Below the pieces are notes generated by a model that saw only the letters and a program-made list of their open reading frames with translations, made no database searches and was not told where the DNA came from. Position numbers and translations under genes: made by a program. Below are positions 21,133 to 32,489 of a stretch of DNA of 64,000 nucleotides, one piece after another. The DNA comes from Bombyx mori (lineage: Eukaryota > Arthropoda > Insecta > Lepidoptera > Bombycidae): the NCBI RefSeq assembly GCF_030269925.1, contig NC_085119.1:16589001-16653000 (forward strand), read 5' to 3'. The stretch's first letter is position 1; each line of letters starts with the position of its first letter.

Positions 21133-21513
21133 TTTTTTATTGCTTAGATGGGTGGACAATCTCACAGCCCACCTGGCGTTAAGTGGTTACTGGAGCCCAT
21201 AGCAGATATCTACAACGAAAATGCCACCACCCACCTTGAGATATGAGTTCTTAGTATACTTACTTTTTTTTTCTTTTTTTTCTACCTAAGCTGATAGATA
21301 GCCTTGAGAGGGTATTTCAGCGTAACCTTAACTAGTAGGTGAGCTCACGGGGTTCAAACCTGACGACGTTGCTAACACGAACCCTAGCAAGAGCCGTGCT
21401 TCGCAGAATCTACCACCGGATCGGAAACGCGACCCACTGAAAAGATCCGGCGATGACCGGGTGAAGTTACAACAGCTGCCCCACCCTTCAAACCGAAACG
21501 CATTACTGAAAAT
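21133..21513 (-). mobile_element. Bm1: Bm1-type SINE interrupted by a family B insertion
   Basis: The 3' half (21133-21265) runs TTTTTTATTGCTTAGATGGG to GTTCTTAGTATACTTAC. The sequence then switches to family B and resumes at 21471 with GTTACAACAGCTGCCCCACC and ends after AACGCATTACTG. The two halves abut at the point expected in an unbroken Bm1. Confidence 0.85.
21266..21468 (-). repeat. Family B retro-repeat inserted in Bm1
   Basis: Poly-T with TCTACCTAAGCTGATAGA at the low end, GAGCTCACGGGGTTCAAACC, GCTTCGCAGAATCTACC, and AAAGATCCGGCGATGACC at the high end. It is flanked by CTTAC and GTTAC of the broken Bm1, a likely 5-bp target-site duplication with one mismatch. Its good preservation marks it as relatively recent. 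Confidence 0.8.
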
Positions 21514-21830
21514 AAAGTCTCAAGTGCATTTGTAAGACGTCTGTCGTATTATTCAAATTGCAACACATCGCATATATAACCGTGTACATAATATCCGTGT
21601 ACACTTAGAACGGTCAAAGGTCAATGGCATGGTGGAGGCAGCGAGCAGCCTCTTGTGTCAAAGCAGGGCGAGGCGTTCACGCAGCGATGTCCAAGGTCCC
21701 AGGTCTCTGGAAACCACATATTTCTTAGACAGGCGGACGAGATAGCAGCTCATCTTGTAGCTGCTTCGTTGAAAGAACACACAAAATGATTTCTGTCGGT
21801 GCGAATTTACGAGAATACTACTGATACCTT

Positions 21831-22082
21831 TGGTGGTAGGAACTATTGTGAGTCCGCGCGGGTAGGTACCACCACCCAACCCATTTCTGCCGTGAAACAG
21901 TAATGCGTTTCGGTTTGAAGGGTGGGGCAGCCGTTGTAACTATACTTGAGACCTTAGAACTTATATCTCAAGGTGGGTTGCGCATTTACGTCGTAGATGT
22001 CTATGGGCTCCAGTAACCACTTAACACCAGGTGGGCTGTGAGCTCGTCCATCCATCTAAGCAATAAAAAAAATAAAAAAACC
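21831..22082 (+). mobile_element. Bm1: Bm1-type SINE, head-less
   Basis: Begins TTGGTGGTAGGAACTATTGT and ends AAGCAATAAAAAAAATAAAA. The copy is well preserved. Confidence 0.9.
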
Positions 22083-22922
22083 ATTCCCGTGAACCACCCG
22101 CCTAGATAAATAAACGATCGACATTAAACATGCTTTACAGCCTGTTTGACGACAATGTTACATCCAATTTAATCACAAAACCATCACTTAATAACTGCCT
22201 TCGCGTCGATTAGAGAATGAATATGACAACTCTGTAATTAGAGTGTTTGTAAAATAAAACCTTTAATACGATGACCGGAGGCGTGTTCGACATTGATGTA
22301 CATTGCGATGTTAACTTGTTACGTTAATGTCAGTATTAGATTTGAATGACTCATTCATGAATGGTATTTCGTTTGTTTTTTTAAGCTATTGCATAGATTC
22401 TGTCGCGGGCCTTGAGCGCGGCGACTGAATCAAGAAATTCCGTAACGGAAATAACTTGACACCCCCACTATGCATACTATGTAGCTCACGTTCAACACAT
22501 TCACACGTTGCGCTGGTGTAGTGTTTGTGTATAAGCGCGCGGCGTGACGTCGCACTGCATGAGCATCATGAAAAATCTGCCCATCTCTCTCTCACGCGGT
22601 CTAGCTTATGAGTGTGAACGGGACAGCTAATGTTTATAAATACAGCGTGGTCTTATTTTTATTATTGTTTTAATATTAAATTATTATTGTCTAATTGTAA
22701 TTGCATAAGTTGATGCTTTGAAAAAATGCTTTGCAATAGCTTTACCGTGACAGTCCCCGAGTGCCACGCGTCTTTTTTTTTTTGCTTTGATGTGTGGTTT
22801 TTATAAAGTTGATATTTTGGGAAAATTATAGTACAGCCACATCCACGTAGGTATAATATAAAGAAACATTTTCACATAGTTTCAAAAGAAGTTTCGCTTC
22901 TTTCATGGGCATCAAGTTGCAC

Positions 22923-22930
<8 letters not shown>
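22083..22930. other. Unassigned stretch with a GC-rich block at 22.39-22.63 kb
   Basis: Most of the stretch is AT-rich. From 22395 to 22630 it becomes GC-rich, with GTCGCGGGCCTTGAGCGCGG, TATAAGCGCGCGGCGTGACG and TCTCACGCGG. The TGACGTCG element resembles a CRE/CREB site. No open frame of note crosses it. It may be a repeat I cannot name or a regulatory block. Confidence 0.35.
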
Positions 22931-22963
<33 letters not shown>

Positions 22964-23199
22964 TGCTTAGATGTGTGGACGAGCTCACAGCCCACCTGGT
23001 GTTAAGTGGTTACTGGAGCCCATAGACATCTACAACGTAAATGCGCCACACACTTTGAGATATAGTTCTAAGGTCTCAGTATAGTCACAACGGCTGCCCC
23101 ACCCTTCAAACCGAAACGCATTACTGCTTCACGGCAGAAATAGGCGGGGCGGTGGTACCTACCCGTGCGGACTCACAAGAGGTCCTACCACCAGTAAAT
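22931..23199 (-). mobile_element. Bm1: Bm1-type SINE with a 30-plus-base T run
   Basis: The tail on the minus strand is an uninterrupted run of roughly 33 T's (22932-22960) before TTGCTTAGATG. The body is complete up to CCTACCACCAGTAA. A long pure tail suggests a recent insertion, since such runs decay quickly. Confidence 0.9.
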
Positions 23200-23474
23200 A
23201 AAAAACTGTCGTCCAATTAGTGTACTCAAACAATAAAACGTGGTCCGAACATGTTTTTTGTCGAACAAATTAGACACGCGTTTGATCTTATCGCGACCCT
23301 TCATGAGTCGATCACATTGTAAACATTATTAATACTGTGAATACTTTTTTGTATATCAGTATGATCAGTGTTTAACGACGGTAATTAAATGCTTTGATTC
23401 CTCAGTTAACCTGCGAAAAAGGGAGGCGTTTTACAAATAAAATGTATCAGGAAAGTTGGAAGGTGTACTAATTC

Positions 23475-23824
23475 CTTTCCTTTGTCGTATCACTCTTGTC
23501 AGAGCGGTCGTGGTCGACATCAAGCATCATTGCTGTGGGCAGATGCTATGCGCCTCACGAGCAATCGCCACTCCTCCCGGTTTGTGGTAAGCCTGGTACA
23601 CTCATGTAAACAGCCGCCAACTGCCGACTTGATCTGGTCGGTCCATCGCATGGGCAACCTTCCACGCGGTCTGGTGCCTTCTACTTTGCCCTGAACGACA
23701 AGGCGCTCAATGGAGTCATTTCCTCGCCGGGAGACATGGCCAACAAATGATAGTAAGCGTCCATGCACGAGCGACGAAAGAAGCTGCTTAATGCCGAGTT
23801 CTTGAAAAATGGAGATATTGATGC
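23475..23824 (-). pseudogene. LINE reverse transcriptase C-terminal fragment
   Basis: The minus-strand frame reads GRLLSFVGHVSRRGNDSIER, LVVQGKVEGTRPRGRLPMRW, TDQIKSAVGGCLHECTR, ending REEWRLLVRRIASAHSNDA with its stop at 23520. It is the better-preserved relative of the 2.83-3.11 kb fragment, sharing GHVSRR, RPRG and MRWTDQ. The 3' flank CCACGACCGCTCTGACAAGA recurs at 42.3 kb. Upstream coding is cut off by a Bm1 insertion at 23825. Confidence 0.75.
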
Positions 23825-24074
23825 GTTTTTTTTTTAATTCCTTAGATGGGTGGACGAGCTCACAGCCCACCTGGTGTTAAGTGGTTACCGGAGTTCAAGA
23901 CATCTACAACGTAAATGCGCCACCCACCCTGAGATATAAGCTCTAAAGTCTCAAGTATAGTTACAACGGCTGCCCTACCCTTCAAACCGAAACGCATTAC
24001 TGCTTCACGACAGAAATAGGCAGGGTGAAGGTACCTACTCGCGCGGACTCACAAGAGGTCCTACCACCAGTAAG
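23825..24074 (-). mobile_element. Bm1: Bm1-type SINE, head-less
   Basis: Starts with a T-rich run after GATGCG, has AATTCCTTAGATGGG instead of the usual TTGCTTAG, and ends GAGGTCCTACCACCAGTAAG. It lies inside the upstream part of the LINE fragment. Confidence 0.9.
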
Positions 24075-24332
24075 TTAAATAGTCAGTTAAGCAGTAAGCG
24101 AAGTTAAGTGGTTATAGTATATCACAATGACCAAGCACCAAACCAACAACAATAACCGCCATAAGAGTCACCATAAGAGTAGGAGTCTTATGTTTAATAT
24201 ATTTACCGGTCCTCTGAATGGGCGCTACGAGAATAGTCATCAAATGGGCGACGAAGTTCTCTACCCCAGTACGTTGTTAAAAATTCTGACTTTCACTACT
24301 CCTTAATGATTTTGTAGGATGTCCAAAGTCTT

Positions 24333-24588
24333 ACTGGTGGTAGGACCTCTTGTGAGTCCGCGCGGGTAGGTACCACCGCCCTGCCTATTTCTGCCGTGAA
24401 GCAGTAATGCGTTTCGGTTTGAAGGGTGGAGCAGCCGTTGTAACTATACTGAGATCTTAGAACTTATATCTCAAGGTGGGTGCTGCATTTACGTTGTAGA
24501 TGTCCATGGGCTCCAGTAAACACTTAACACCAGGTGGGCTGTGAGCTCGTCCACCCACCGGAGCAATAAAAAAATAAATAAAAAAAAG
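24333..24588 (+). mobile_element. Bm1: Bm1-type SINE, head-less
   Basis: Begins ACTGGTGGTAGGACCTCTTG and ends GGAGCAATAAAAAAATAAAT. It forms an inverted pair with the copy at 23.8-24.1 kb, about 260 bp apart. Confidence 0.9.
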
Positions 24589-24748
24589 TAGAGGTGGAAG
24601 AGGTTGACCGAAGAAGACATGAATGGAGTGTACGAATGACGACACGAGAGAAAGAGGACTGATAGAGGAGAATGGAATAGAAAAATTCGCTGTGCCGACC
24701 CCACCTAGTGAGATAAGGTGGAGACGAAGAAGAAGATAATGATTTCGT
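24589..24748 (+). mobile_element. LINE RT C-terminal relic, second copy
   Basis: GAAGAGGTTGACCGAAGAAG then GTGCCGACCCCACCTAGTGA match the end of the 4.9-5.13 kb relic, followed by a GAAGAA/GATAAT simple tail. It abuts the A-rich tail of the Bm1 in front of it. Confidence 0.65.
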
Positions 24749-25221
24749 AGAATAAATAAATCCCCTCAAATCAATTAGTTTACATGATTTTTTCCCACAT
24801 GTTATTTTGAAATTACGAAATCGCTCGAGCCTCGGGTGCGGTCTCCATTTTGGCATGAAACGCAACATCATTTAATTTGCTCCTAATTACTGACCGTTGG
24901 TCCGGTCGTGATGTTCCGGTGAAATGTCCAAGATCTACTATCAAGCTACATATTCATTGTATTTGGAGGTGGTAATTTTAATTTTTAGTTCTACATTGAT
25001 CGAGATGAAGTCATCTATATGTAATTAAGGCTAATGCCTAAGTAATGCTAATACTTAGTTAGGCTGCCCTGAGTACCATCGGCTCTTTCTGCTTCGAAGT
25101 AACCACCGGTTCTGGTATTTTCTTATAATTAATAGATAATAGGTAATTCCAACGAATTGGGAATTTGATCTCAAAATGTTTGGCGGCATTCACGTGTATG
25201 GGATATCGTGTATGGGATTTT

Positions 25222-25340
25222 CTTTTTCGGGCCAGTGCTGAACTTCCTACGTGGTCCCCACGCCTTTGAGGCGCGCGGGGCATGTGGGCATCATTGGGCC
25301 CACGGTTTGCAGTCGCGGACCAATGATGATGGTGTATGGG
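25222..25340 (-). repeat. GC-rich retro-repeat E, inverted copy
   Basis: TTTCTTTTTCGGGCCAG then a TGAACTTCCTACGTGGTCCC block is the reverse complement of the end seen at 25.69 and 58.68 kb (GACCTCGTAGGA... GGCCCGAAAAA). The GC-rich segment continues to about 25320. Confidence 0.6.
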
Positions 25341-25680
25341 ATCCGCTAACAGCTTAGTAACTTGGGTCCTGTGCTTATTCACTTATATGAATCAATAAAA
25401 AGCTATTTACCACTTTTAAAATGTTTTGTTAAGATATCGTATTACTGTGAACACGAAATTTCTAGTTCAAACTAACCATATCAAAATTTCATAGGTCACC
25501 GTATCCAAACACAACTTTATTGAGTTGCGACACACACTATCGGCTTAACTGAGTTAATTACAGCGTCGATTGAAACGTCCTGGCTGTGCAGCATATCCAT
25601 CTCGTTGCCGATCTGATCGAAGACCATGACCGTTTAACATGTGGACATTTTATTGGAGTTTCGAATTTTGCCAGTCTTAG
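25341..25680. other. Unassigned stretch between two copies of repeat E
   Basis: No gene or repeat is recognised. Its flanks are repeat E copies pointing away from each other. Confidence 0.3.
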
Positions 25681-25682
25681 AT

Positions 25683-25783
25683 ATGAATGATAATGAGTGC
25701 TGGTCCAATCCCGTATATCCCACAGGCCCCCTATGCGCGGGAACCTCGTAGGAGGTTCTGTCCCCGGCCCGAAAAAAAAAGAC
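25683..25783 (+). repeat. GC-rich retro-repeat E, forward copy
   Basis: CCCCCTATGCGCGGGAACCT, CGTAGGAGGTTCTGTCC and CCGGCCCGAAAAAAAAA form a poly(A)-tailed 3' end. It is truncated at about 100 bp. Confidence 0.6.
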
Positions 25784-25859
25784 TAATTCTAAACCTCTTA
25801 ATACAATATCTATATTTCACATTTTCTTATTTAAGTCGAACCAGCATACAATCTACTTG

Positions 25860-26062
25860 ATTTTTTTTTACTGCTTAGATGGGTGGACTAGTTCATAGCC
25901 CACCTGGTGTTATGTGGTTACTGGAGCCCATAGACATTTACGAAATGTGCACCCACCTTGAGATATAAGTTCTAAGGTAGGTCTCAGTATAGTTCACGGC
26001 AGAAATAGGCAGGATCGTGGTACCTACCCGCGCGGACTCACAAGAGGTCCTTCCACCAGTGA
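25860..26062 (-). mobile_element. Bm1: Bm1-type SINE with internal deletions
   Basis: Starts TTTTTTTTTACTGCTTAGATG. The ACGTAAATGC segment is shortened, and the block from GTTACAACGG to CGCATTACTGC is deleted, so AGTATAGTT joins directly to CACGGCAGAAATAGG. Ends GTCCTTCCACCAGTG. Confidence 0.85.
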
Positions 26063-26064
26063 TT

Positions 26065-27995
26065 TGAAGTAGTCGCGCTCATGGTTATTGGTAAGTTAAG
26101 ATTAACGATTATTTGATTAGATTGATTAAAATGCTTATTTAACATAAATTATGCAGCCAATAAGCAGGTTACAGCTACAATATGTCTTAGTTGCGTGGAA
26201 GATTTATAATACTGCTTGACATTATATTAACATTTCTTCTTTTCTTCTTTTCGATATGACATGACATATTTAGACATTTTTATTAATATTTCAACAAATA
26301 GTACTGTTTTTTTATTATTATTATTATTATTGTATTCCATTTTCGAGCCGATGAATTGCCAATGCTATGTACGCCATTGTTGTCACATGCATCAGGCCAT
26401 AAATTAAATAGTTTAAATTTATTCTCAATGTTAGATGTTTGTGATGTGGCAGTACTTATGTAAATAAATAAATAAATAAATACTCGCAATATGATCGTCA
26501 ATGAAGATGCTAATTGAAATTAATGAATAAAGAGCTTTGCTTTTTTAAATTTAATTAATTCTCTGAAAAATTGCTGTGCCTATCAAGAAAATAAATTTCG
26601 ACGAAAAGTAACGATAGTTATATTATTTTAGGTATGACCTCCGTCTGGCTGAAGTGTCCAATTAAGGCATAATATAATCAAATTCCAAATTGGTAGTTGC
26701 CAAGGAATCTGACAGTTATTTATTATTGAAAATGTTTTTACTTCAAGCATATACTTTTTATAGTGAATCTTTTTACTTTCAAAATAAGATAAATTTAAAG
26801 AAAACGCGTACTTTTGCTTAATAGAGATAAGATATTAAGCCGCTTGATACAAAGTAAAACAAAAAAAGAACATTTAAAAAGGAAACAAAGAAAGTTTATC
26901 TGTTGAAAGAACGTATTTCTCAATGAACGTTAAAACTTTCAAGATTCTTCAGCGGAATATGGTCCGGGCATTAATTCTGTATTGCCATTGCTATTTTGAC
27001 CTTTTTATTATCAAAACAAGATTGGAGATGTTAGATTTACTTGATTCGGCTGTCATCTAATGACAAAAAAGATATAAAAAAGTGGGAGTAATGGGCCTGG
27101 GATAATTATAAGCATCACTATCTAATCACCTAATTCTGTACAAAATAAAAACATTTTATTACTACTGAACTTGAGTCTTGAGTCTTATATATAGGTCCAT
27201 AGGGTCGGTAAAGCCACTGAAGGAGACGCTTTAAAACTGGAAATGTTTTATTTTTTCGAATTATATGTGTTAAGCGAGAATTTTGGCTGAAGTAGTGTCG
27301 CCCTATTAAGATTATGATGCCCTAAATGCACTAATCATATATGATAGCTGGTTTGAAATTTTGCACTATTCTCTTGGGTATATAGGTCGAAATTATTAAA
27401 AAATATCATTACAAATTTATAGCTAAAGTCGAGTGGCCCTTATTCAATGCCCCCGAGCTACGAATTTATCCAGTGCTATGTTCGTTGGAAGTTTGAAACA
27501 ATAACACGTAAATCCATACCCCGAATTCCAAATATTTTGAACAAGGACTTGGGCTTAGAATCGAAACTGGACCTAGTACAGTAATCAGTACTACATGCAA
27601 CTAGGGTACTGATTCGAACTGCTTCTTCTACTACTATATATATAGTTTTTAATCTGATGTTCAATTCACGGCTCGCAAGTGCCAAACCAAAAGTTTTCGT
27701 AATTACGATCGCGTTTTGTAACTCGCCCTCAGTTTTTAACAAAGACTACATTGTTATAGAGGGAACAAAGTTCAATTATGAACTGAAAGGGCTGTTTTGA
27801 GTTTAGGGTCACGAAGAAAATAAGTGGTCCCTCCAAGAGTTTTATTTTTAAGTAACTAACGCGATACAATCTTGAGCAAAGAGACTTGAAAACAATGGGA
27901 CGTACCGTGAGGCTATAAATGTTGCAAATGGTATTATTTTTAAGCAAGGTACGGTCAAAATAATGTATATACGGGAATTCATTCATCATCTCGTT
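26065..27995. other. Repeat-poor AT-rich stretch, no supported gene
   Basis: Holds a TTA trinucleotide run (26310-26331) and an AAAT run (26463-26480). Minus-strand frames of 86-88 codons around 27.5-28.0 kb have no family motif. No SINE copy is seen over 1.9 kb. Confidence 0.4.
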
Positions 27996-27997
27996 TT

Positions 27998-28200
27998 GTC
28001 ACCCTCAGACACAGCCCACTGAGTTTCTCGCCGGATCTTCTCAGTGAGTCGCGCTTCTGATCCTGTGGTAGATTCTGCGAAGCATTGCTCCTACTAGGAC
28101 TAGTGTTAGCAACGTCTTCAGGTTAGAGCCCTGTGACCTTAACTACTGGCCCAGTCACGCTGGCATAACGCCCTAGGTTGACAGCTTAGGTAGGAAAAGA
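27998..28200 (+). repeat. Family B retro-repeat, copy 8
   Basis: CCCTCAGACACAGCCCACTG, CTCGCCGGATCTTCTCAG and GATTCTGCGAAGCATTGC lead to AGCTTAGGTAGGAAAAGAG. It is diverged in the GAGCTCACC region. Confidence 0.75.
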
Positions 28201-28800
28201 GTCTCGTTTTGTTAAATCTGTTTATTATGTACTATCTATCAGCTCACTTAATGGTTAGCTTCATTGCCCGTCGTGGACACTGGTGACGTTGAATATGTAT
28301 CAGTACAGTGACCAATGATGGCTTTTTTATTTCAGTACATGTACTAATTTGGCGTGACAACTCCCGAATTATGCTCCATTCTCCGTTTTTAATAAGTAAC
28401 CAGGGCGAAAGGTAGACGTTTGTCCTGCCTTGAAAATAAATAAAAAATCTGGAATACGATCGCAATACCACCTTTTTTTAACATTTGGGGTTTCATTTAC
28501 GGATACTCGGTAGAGTGGGGTAACAGACTGAACTATCTCAGATTCTGGCGCCTCTAGAAAGGAAGAATGACAAGAAGAAGATCGAGATCCTTCTCTTCAT
28601 CAAATTTCTCTTAGAAGACTACGCCTCCAGAAACGAGAACTCGCCAAATCAGGCCGATGACAAATACAAGTACCGAAGAATTACATAGATAGAAGAATAC
28701 TGTATTAATGTGTTTGTTGTTCACAAATTTACGAAAAATTAGGTATTAACACATATGAAATTAATGGTGTTTGTGTGTTAATTCAGCTAGTCTTTTTAAA
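28201..28800. other. Unassigned stretch
   Basis: No gene or repeat is recognised. A purine-rich segment at 28560-28680 has no sustained frame. Confidence 0.35.
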
Positions 28801-28975
28801 TTGCTCCATAAGAGCAAAAAGCTTACGGTCTACACGTGTCTGAAGTGGTTACCTCAGCCCGTAGATATCACAACGTGAAAACTACTCAAGACGTTGAGGC
28901 ATGAGTTCGAAGAATTGTAATGAGTAACAGTCACGTCGTCCTCCAAGATGAAAGTCGTTGTCGTATGCCTATTGG
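28801..28975 (-). mobile_element. Bm1: Old Bm1-type SINE
   Basis: Worn matches in the right order: CTTACGGTCTACACG, AAGTGGTTACCTCAGCCC, ATAGATATCACAACGTG-like and a final GTATGCCTATTGG. Divergence is high. Confidence 0.5.
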
Positions 28976-31745
28976 ACGTAATGAGATATTTTTCAATTGC
29001 TATGTCCTAAAGTGGTTCAAGACTCACACCTGACGTCCTTTTATCAACATTTTAACATTTTAATGACAAGGGGACGGCTGTCTTTAACTCACTACTTCAT
29101 GTTCCAATGCGCGCTAATAAAAGAAGCACTTACAAGGCCACAAATAAAGAAATCCCGTCAGAAGCACGAAGTAAGATGCAATCAAAACAAGGAAACCGCA
29201 TTACACTTTTATAAAAATGACGCTATCAGTGCCCCCGTCCCTGCAAGGTGTTGGGGGCACAAATAATTTATTACTTTCTCTCTCACGGCCGCAGACAACA
29301 TAAGCCGGGAGAAAAATAAGCAAACTACCCACTTAAAAAGATGTAACATTCTTAAAGAGCGATTGGCGAGCAAAAATGAACCTTGGCCCGAAGGAATAGT
29401 GCTTCTTCGGAATTCGTTTTCACAGTGCCGCGTTGAAGCATAGTTTTCTGCAAAGGGGTATAAATTTTGAGTTGAGCTTCGCTTCGACCTTGTTTAATTT
29501 TGTTATAAATTGCAATAATCACATCATCGTCGGAGGAGTTCTTAATCAAACCTTCAAATACAATTTATAATTTCATTAAAACGAGAAAATAGTAAACAAT
29601 TTTATACTTATCTGTTCAGCAGTTTATTCTGTCGTATTTTATTACTGCCTTTGCGTTATGCTGAGAACTGGGTAAAGCAGTCGTCGAACATTAGTGAAAA
29701 TAGGTCTAATTGGTTATTTTAGAAATAAAAAAACATTACTATATGCTAGTGTTGGAAATATTGTTGCTCCAGCCACCGTCAACTAAAAGGACGGTAGTAA
29801 TAAGAATTTAATACGAATGTGTGTATGTTAGATTCTTCTTGTATTATGGATCAACACGATTTTTTGCATACGTAGCTTATGAACCAGAAAATAGCTTATG
29901 CTACTTTTAGTCTGCTAAATGCAATTCCTTTCGTTGTTTTCTTGTAACAAATTTAACTCGGCTGCTATTACAAAAGTCTAGTATAAATAAATTGAACAAC
30001 ATTCAAAAGTCAAGGGTTCGAAAATTAATAATTCGATTTTACACAAAGCGTTCGCTAATTCGTTCTCGTAAGTAAATTAAAAACAACGAACTAACCACAC
30101 ATTTGTTAAATACGGAGTCACATTAAACTGTCACTTTTGTTTATTAAGCTAAAGGCATAAGATAAATATGCAAAACTTTTGGCAGTCCCGAACACTCGAA
30201 ATTCACTTAAGGCTCACGAAAACCACGCGGCGACACGGCCATAACAAAATTAACATAACCCAGCCTACGCCCAGCCCTATCATTGAGACCGTATATTTAG
30301 CAGACTATTGTTTATCCCCACTCTGTTACGCTTGTAGCTATCTAAGATTCGATTAAACAAAAGTATTATGGGCCAGGATCGGCTATTGAACATGGAAAAA
30401 CAATCAGCGAAAATACTTTAATGATATTAATAAAGTTTGCCTTTTGTTTCCTGTATCTTTACGTAGCGGCGTGTCGGCTTGCGGTGGGTGCGACCCGAGG
30501 GCTTGCAGCCGTCGCGGGGAATAGCTGGGGCATTTCGAGGGTTGAGCACACTAAGCCGTTAGAGTTAAATTTATTGTTTTTAGATAAAGTGTAATGGGGA
30601 TTAGTGAACGAGTTTATGTGTTAAAATGCTTAGCGGAATGGATTTGGTATGGAGTATTAGACTACGTTGGACTGTTGCGGATTACTGATAGTACTGATAC
30701 GATATTCAACGTCGGTTTCCGTTTGAGCGACATTAAGAAGTATTGTTTACATAGTAATTAAATAAAATTGTGATTGAGGCAGCATGGTACAAGGGTAGAG
30801 ACACGTGCGAATGATGTAAAATCATTATCACATAAGTAAGCTATTCAATTAGACATTACTTATTACACACTTTGAGATACGCTAATGATATTTTATACTA
30901 AAATTGCGCTAAATTATCCTTTTGCTGCTTACATGCCTCGCAATAAATTAACTACAAAATAATGACAGTTTTTGATTTCAGATCGTTTTTTTTTCTATTT
31001 CGAGATGAAATAAAACAATTGATTCTCAGCATCCTCTGAATTTCCTTCTGAAACTTTTTGTTTTTTGGTTTTGTGTCATTTGACGATTAGTATCACATTA
31101 AAGACAGTTTTTCAAAGCACCGATGCACCCACATGATTTATAATTGAAGATTTTTTTATTTAAGTATTTTAATATGAACCTAAGTTAATTCTGTTTCCTA
31201 AATGTATTCACAAAGAACATATTTTCAGAGCTCTATATGTACCTACTCAGGTTTAGATGGTCATAGAAGCCCATCTGATCATCCAGTTTATCTAATACTA
31301 AGTGGCGACCGAGGTCTATAAGAATCTTAGAGTGAATGCGTGGAACCTCTTGGAGGCATGAGGCTGAAATCTGAATTGTATTGTGATAGTGACTAAGAAC
31401 TCCCGAATCCAAACACATGACTATTTGGTTTCCTAAGTAAATATGTAAAGAATTATTAATTATTACCTTTTTATTTAAAATTCTTAAGTTTTTAAAAAGG
31501 ATCCTTTTTCAGTGTCATTCACTGTCATGGAGTGAAGTCTGTCATTCAGTAAAAAGAGAGTTAGATGCTGTGTACTGTTTAATTTTTAAAATTAATTTTA
31601 GAAGAGATTAAGGGTTTTAAATGTTGCTTAAATGTTGCTATTACATAACAGAAAACGCAATTAAGACTTATATTGCTTATTCATTCTGAAGTACTCCATA
31701 TTATTATAAATATATATAGGCTATCATTCAGTCAAGATATCCTAT
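28976..31745. other. Repeat-poor stretch, no supported gene
   Basis: Over 2.7 kb no SINE, LINE or transposon is recognised. The sequence is AT-rich except for a GC-rich block at 30470-30545 that follows a pyrimidine tract and AG, noted as a weak exon candidate. Open frames elsewhere look random. Confidence 0.4.
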
Positions 31746-31749
31746 TTTG

Positions 31750-31970
31750 ACTAGATTGTGAGTCCGCACGGGTAGGTACCACCACCCTGCCTATTTCTGC
31801 CGTGAAGCAGTAATGCGTTTCGGTTTGAAGGGTGGGGCAGCAAGACCAAAGAACTTATATCTCAAGGTGGGTGGCGCATATACGTCTCATATGTCTATGA
31901 GCTCCAGTAACCACTTAACACCAGGTGGGCTGTGAGCTCGTCCACTCATCTAAGCAATAAAAAAATTTTT
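31750..31970 (+). mobile_element. Bm1: Bm1-type SINE with an 18-bp-scale deletion
   Basis: Starts ATTGTGAGTCCGCACGGG and ends TAAGCAATAAAAAAATT. The region between GGGGCAGC and AGAACTTATATCTC is shortened and altered. Confidence 0.9.
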
Positions 31971-32371
31971 TTTTTCTACTTATGAAAGAAATGTATCCAA
32001 ACCGATTTTTTCTGACAACGATTTTTTACTATAATTCCCCGAGTTCATTACACTCGAGGTGAACGCTATCTGCCACGGGGTACGTAAACAGTACGAACAT
32101 TAATAAGAATACGATTTAGAAACAATGACAAATGCTTCACGAAATAGTTCAGATTTTATTTAGCCAGAGGCCGGTTCGAATGAACCATCGAAACTTACTC
32201 ATATTCTCACTTCACTAAAAATACTAGAATTGTATAGGGAGAACGGTAATGTTTATGTCATTTTAAATTTATGTTTAAAAGGAAAACTTTAATGTGTTCT
32301 TATTTTGTGAATAATATTTCGTAGCGTTATAACATATTTTATAGAACACTTAACTTGAGCTCTTTTGCTTA
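31971..32371. other. Unassigned stretch
   Basis: No gene or repeat is recognised. Confidence 0.3.
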
Positions 32372-32489
32372 TATACAGGGTATCTCAGAAAGAATTTGGG
32401 TACTACCTAGGATTTTTTTTTGAGTCCCCAATAGCTCTCCTATGAGGTGTTTCAGGATTATCCATTCTTTCTGGGACACCCTCTGTATA
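32372..32489. mobile_element. Short inverted-repeat element (MITE-like)
   Basis: The left end TATACAGGGTATCTCAGAAA is mirrored by the right end, whose reverse complement is TATACAGAGGGTGTCCCAGA. The arms are about 25 bases with a two-base gap and a few mismatches, around a 70-bp AT-rich middle. Flanking AT is ambiguous, so a TA duplication cannot be separated from the arm. No coding. The arm motif GGGTGTCCCAGAAAG is common in insect MITEs, but the superfamily is not clear. Confidence 0.6.

Noticed and set aside
22929..22961. Long T run as an assembly artefact or satellite
   Set aside because: It is exactly where a Bm1 A-tail belongs on the minus strand.
25059..25382. 107-codon minus-strand frame
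   Set aside because: It runs through retro-repeat E and has no recognisable domain.
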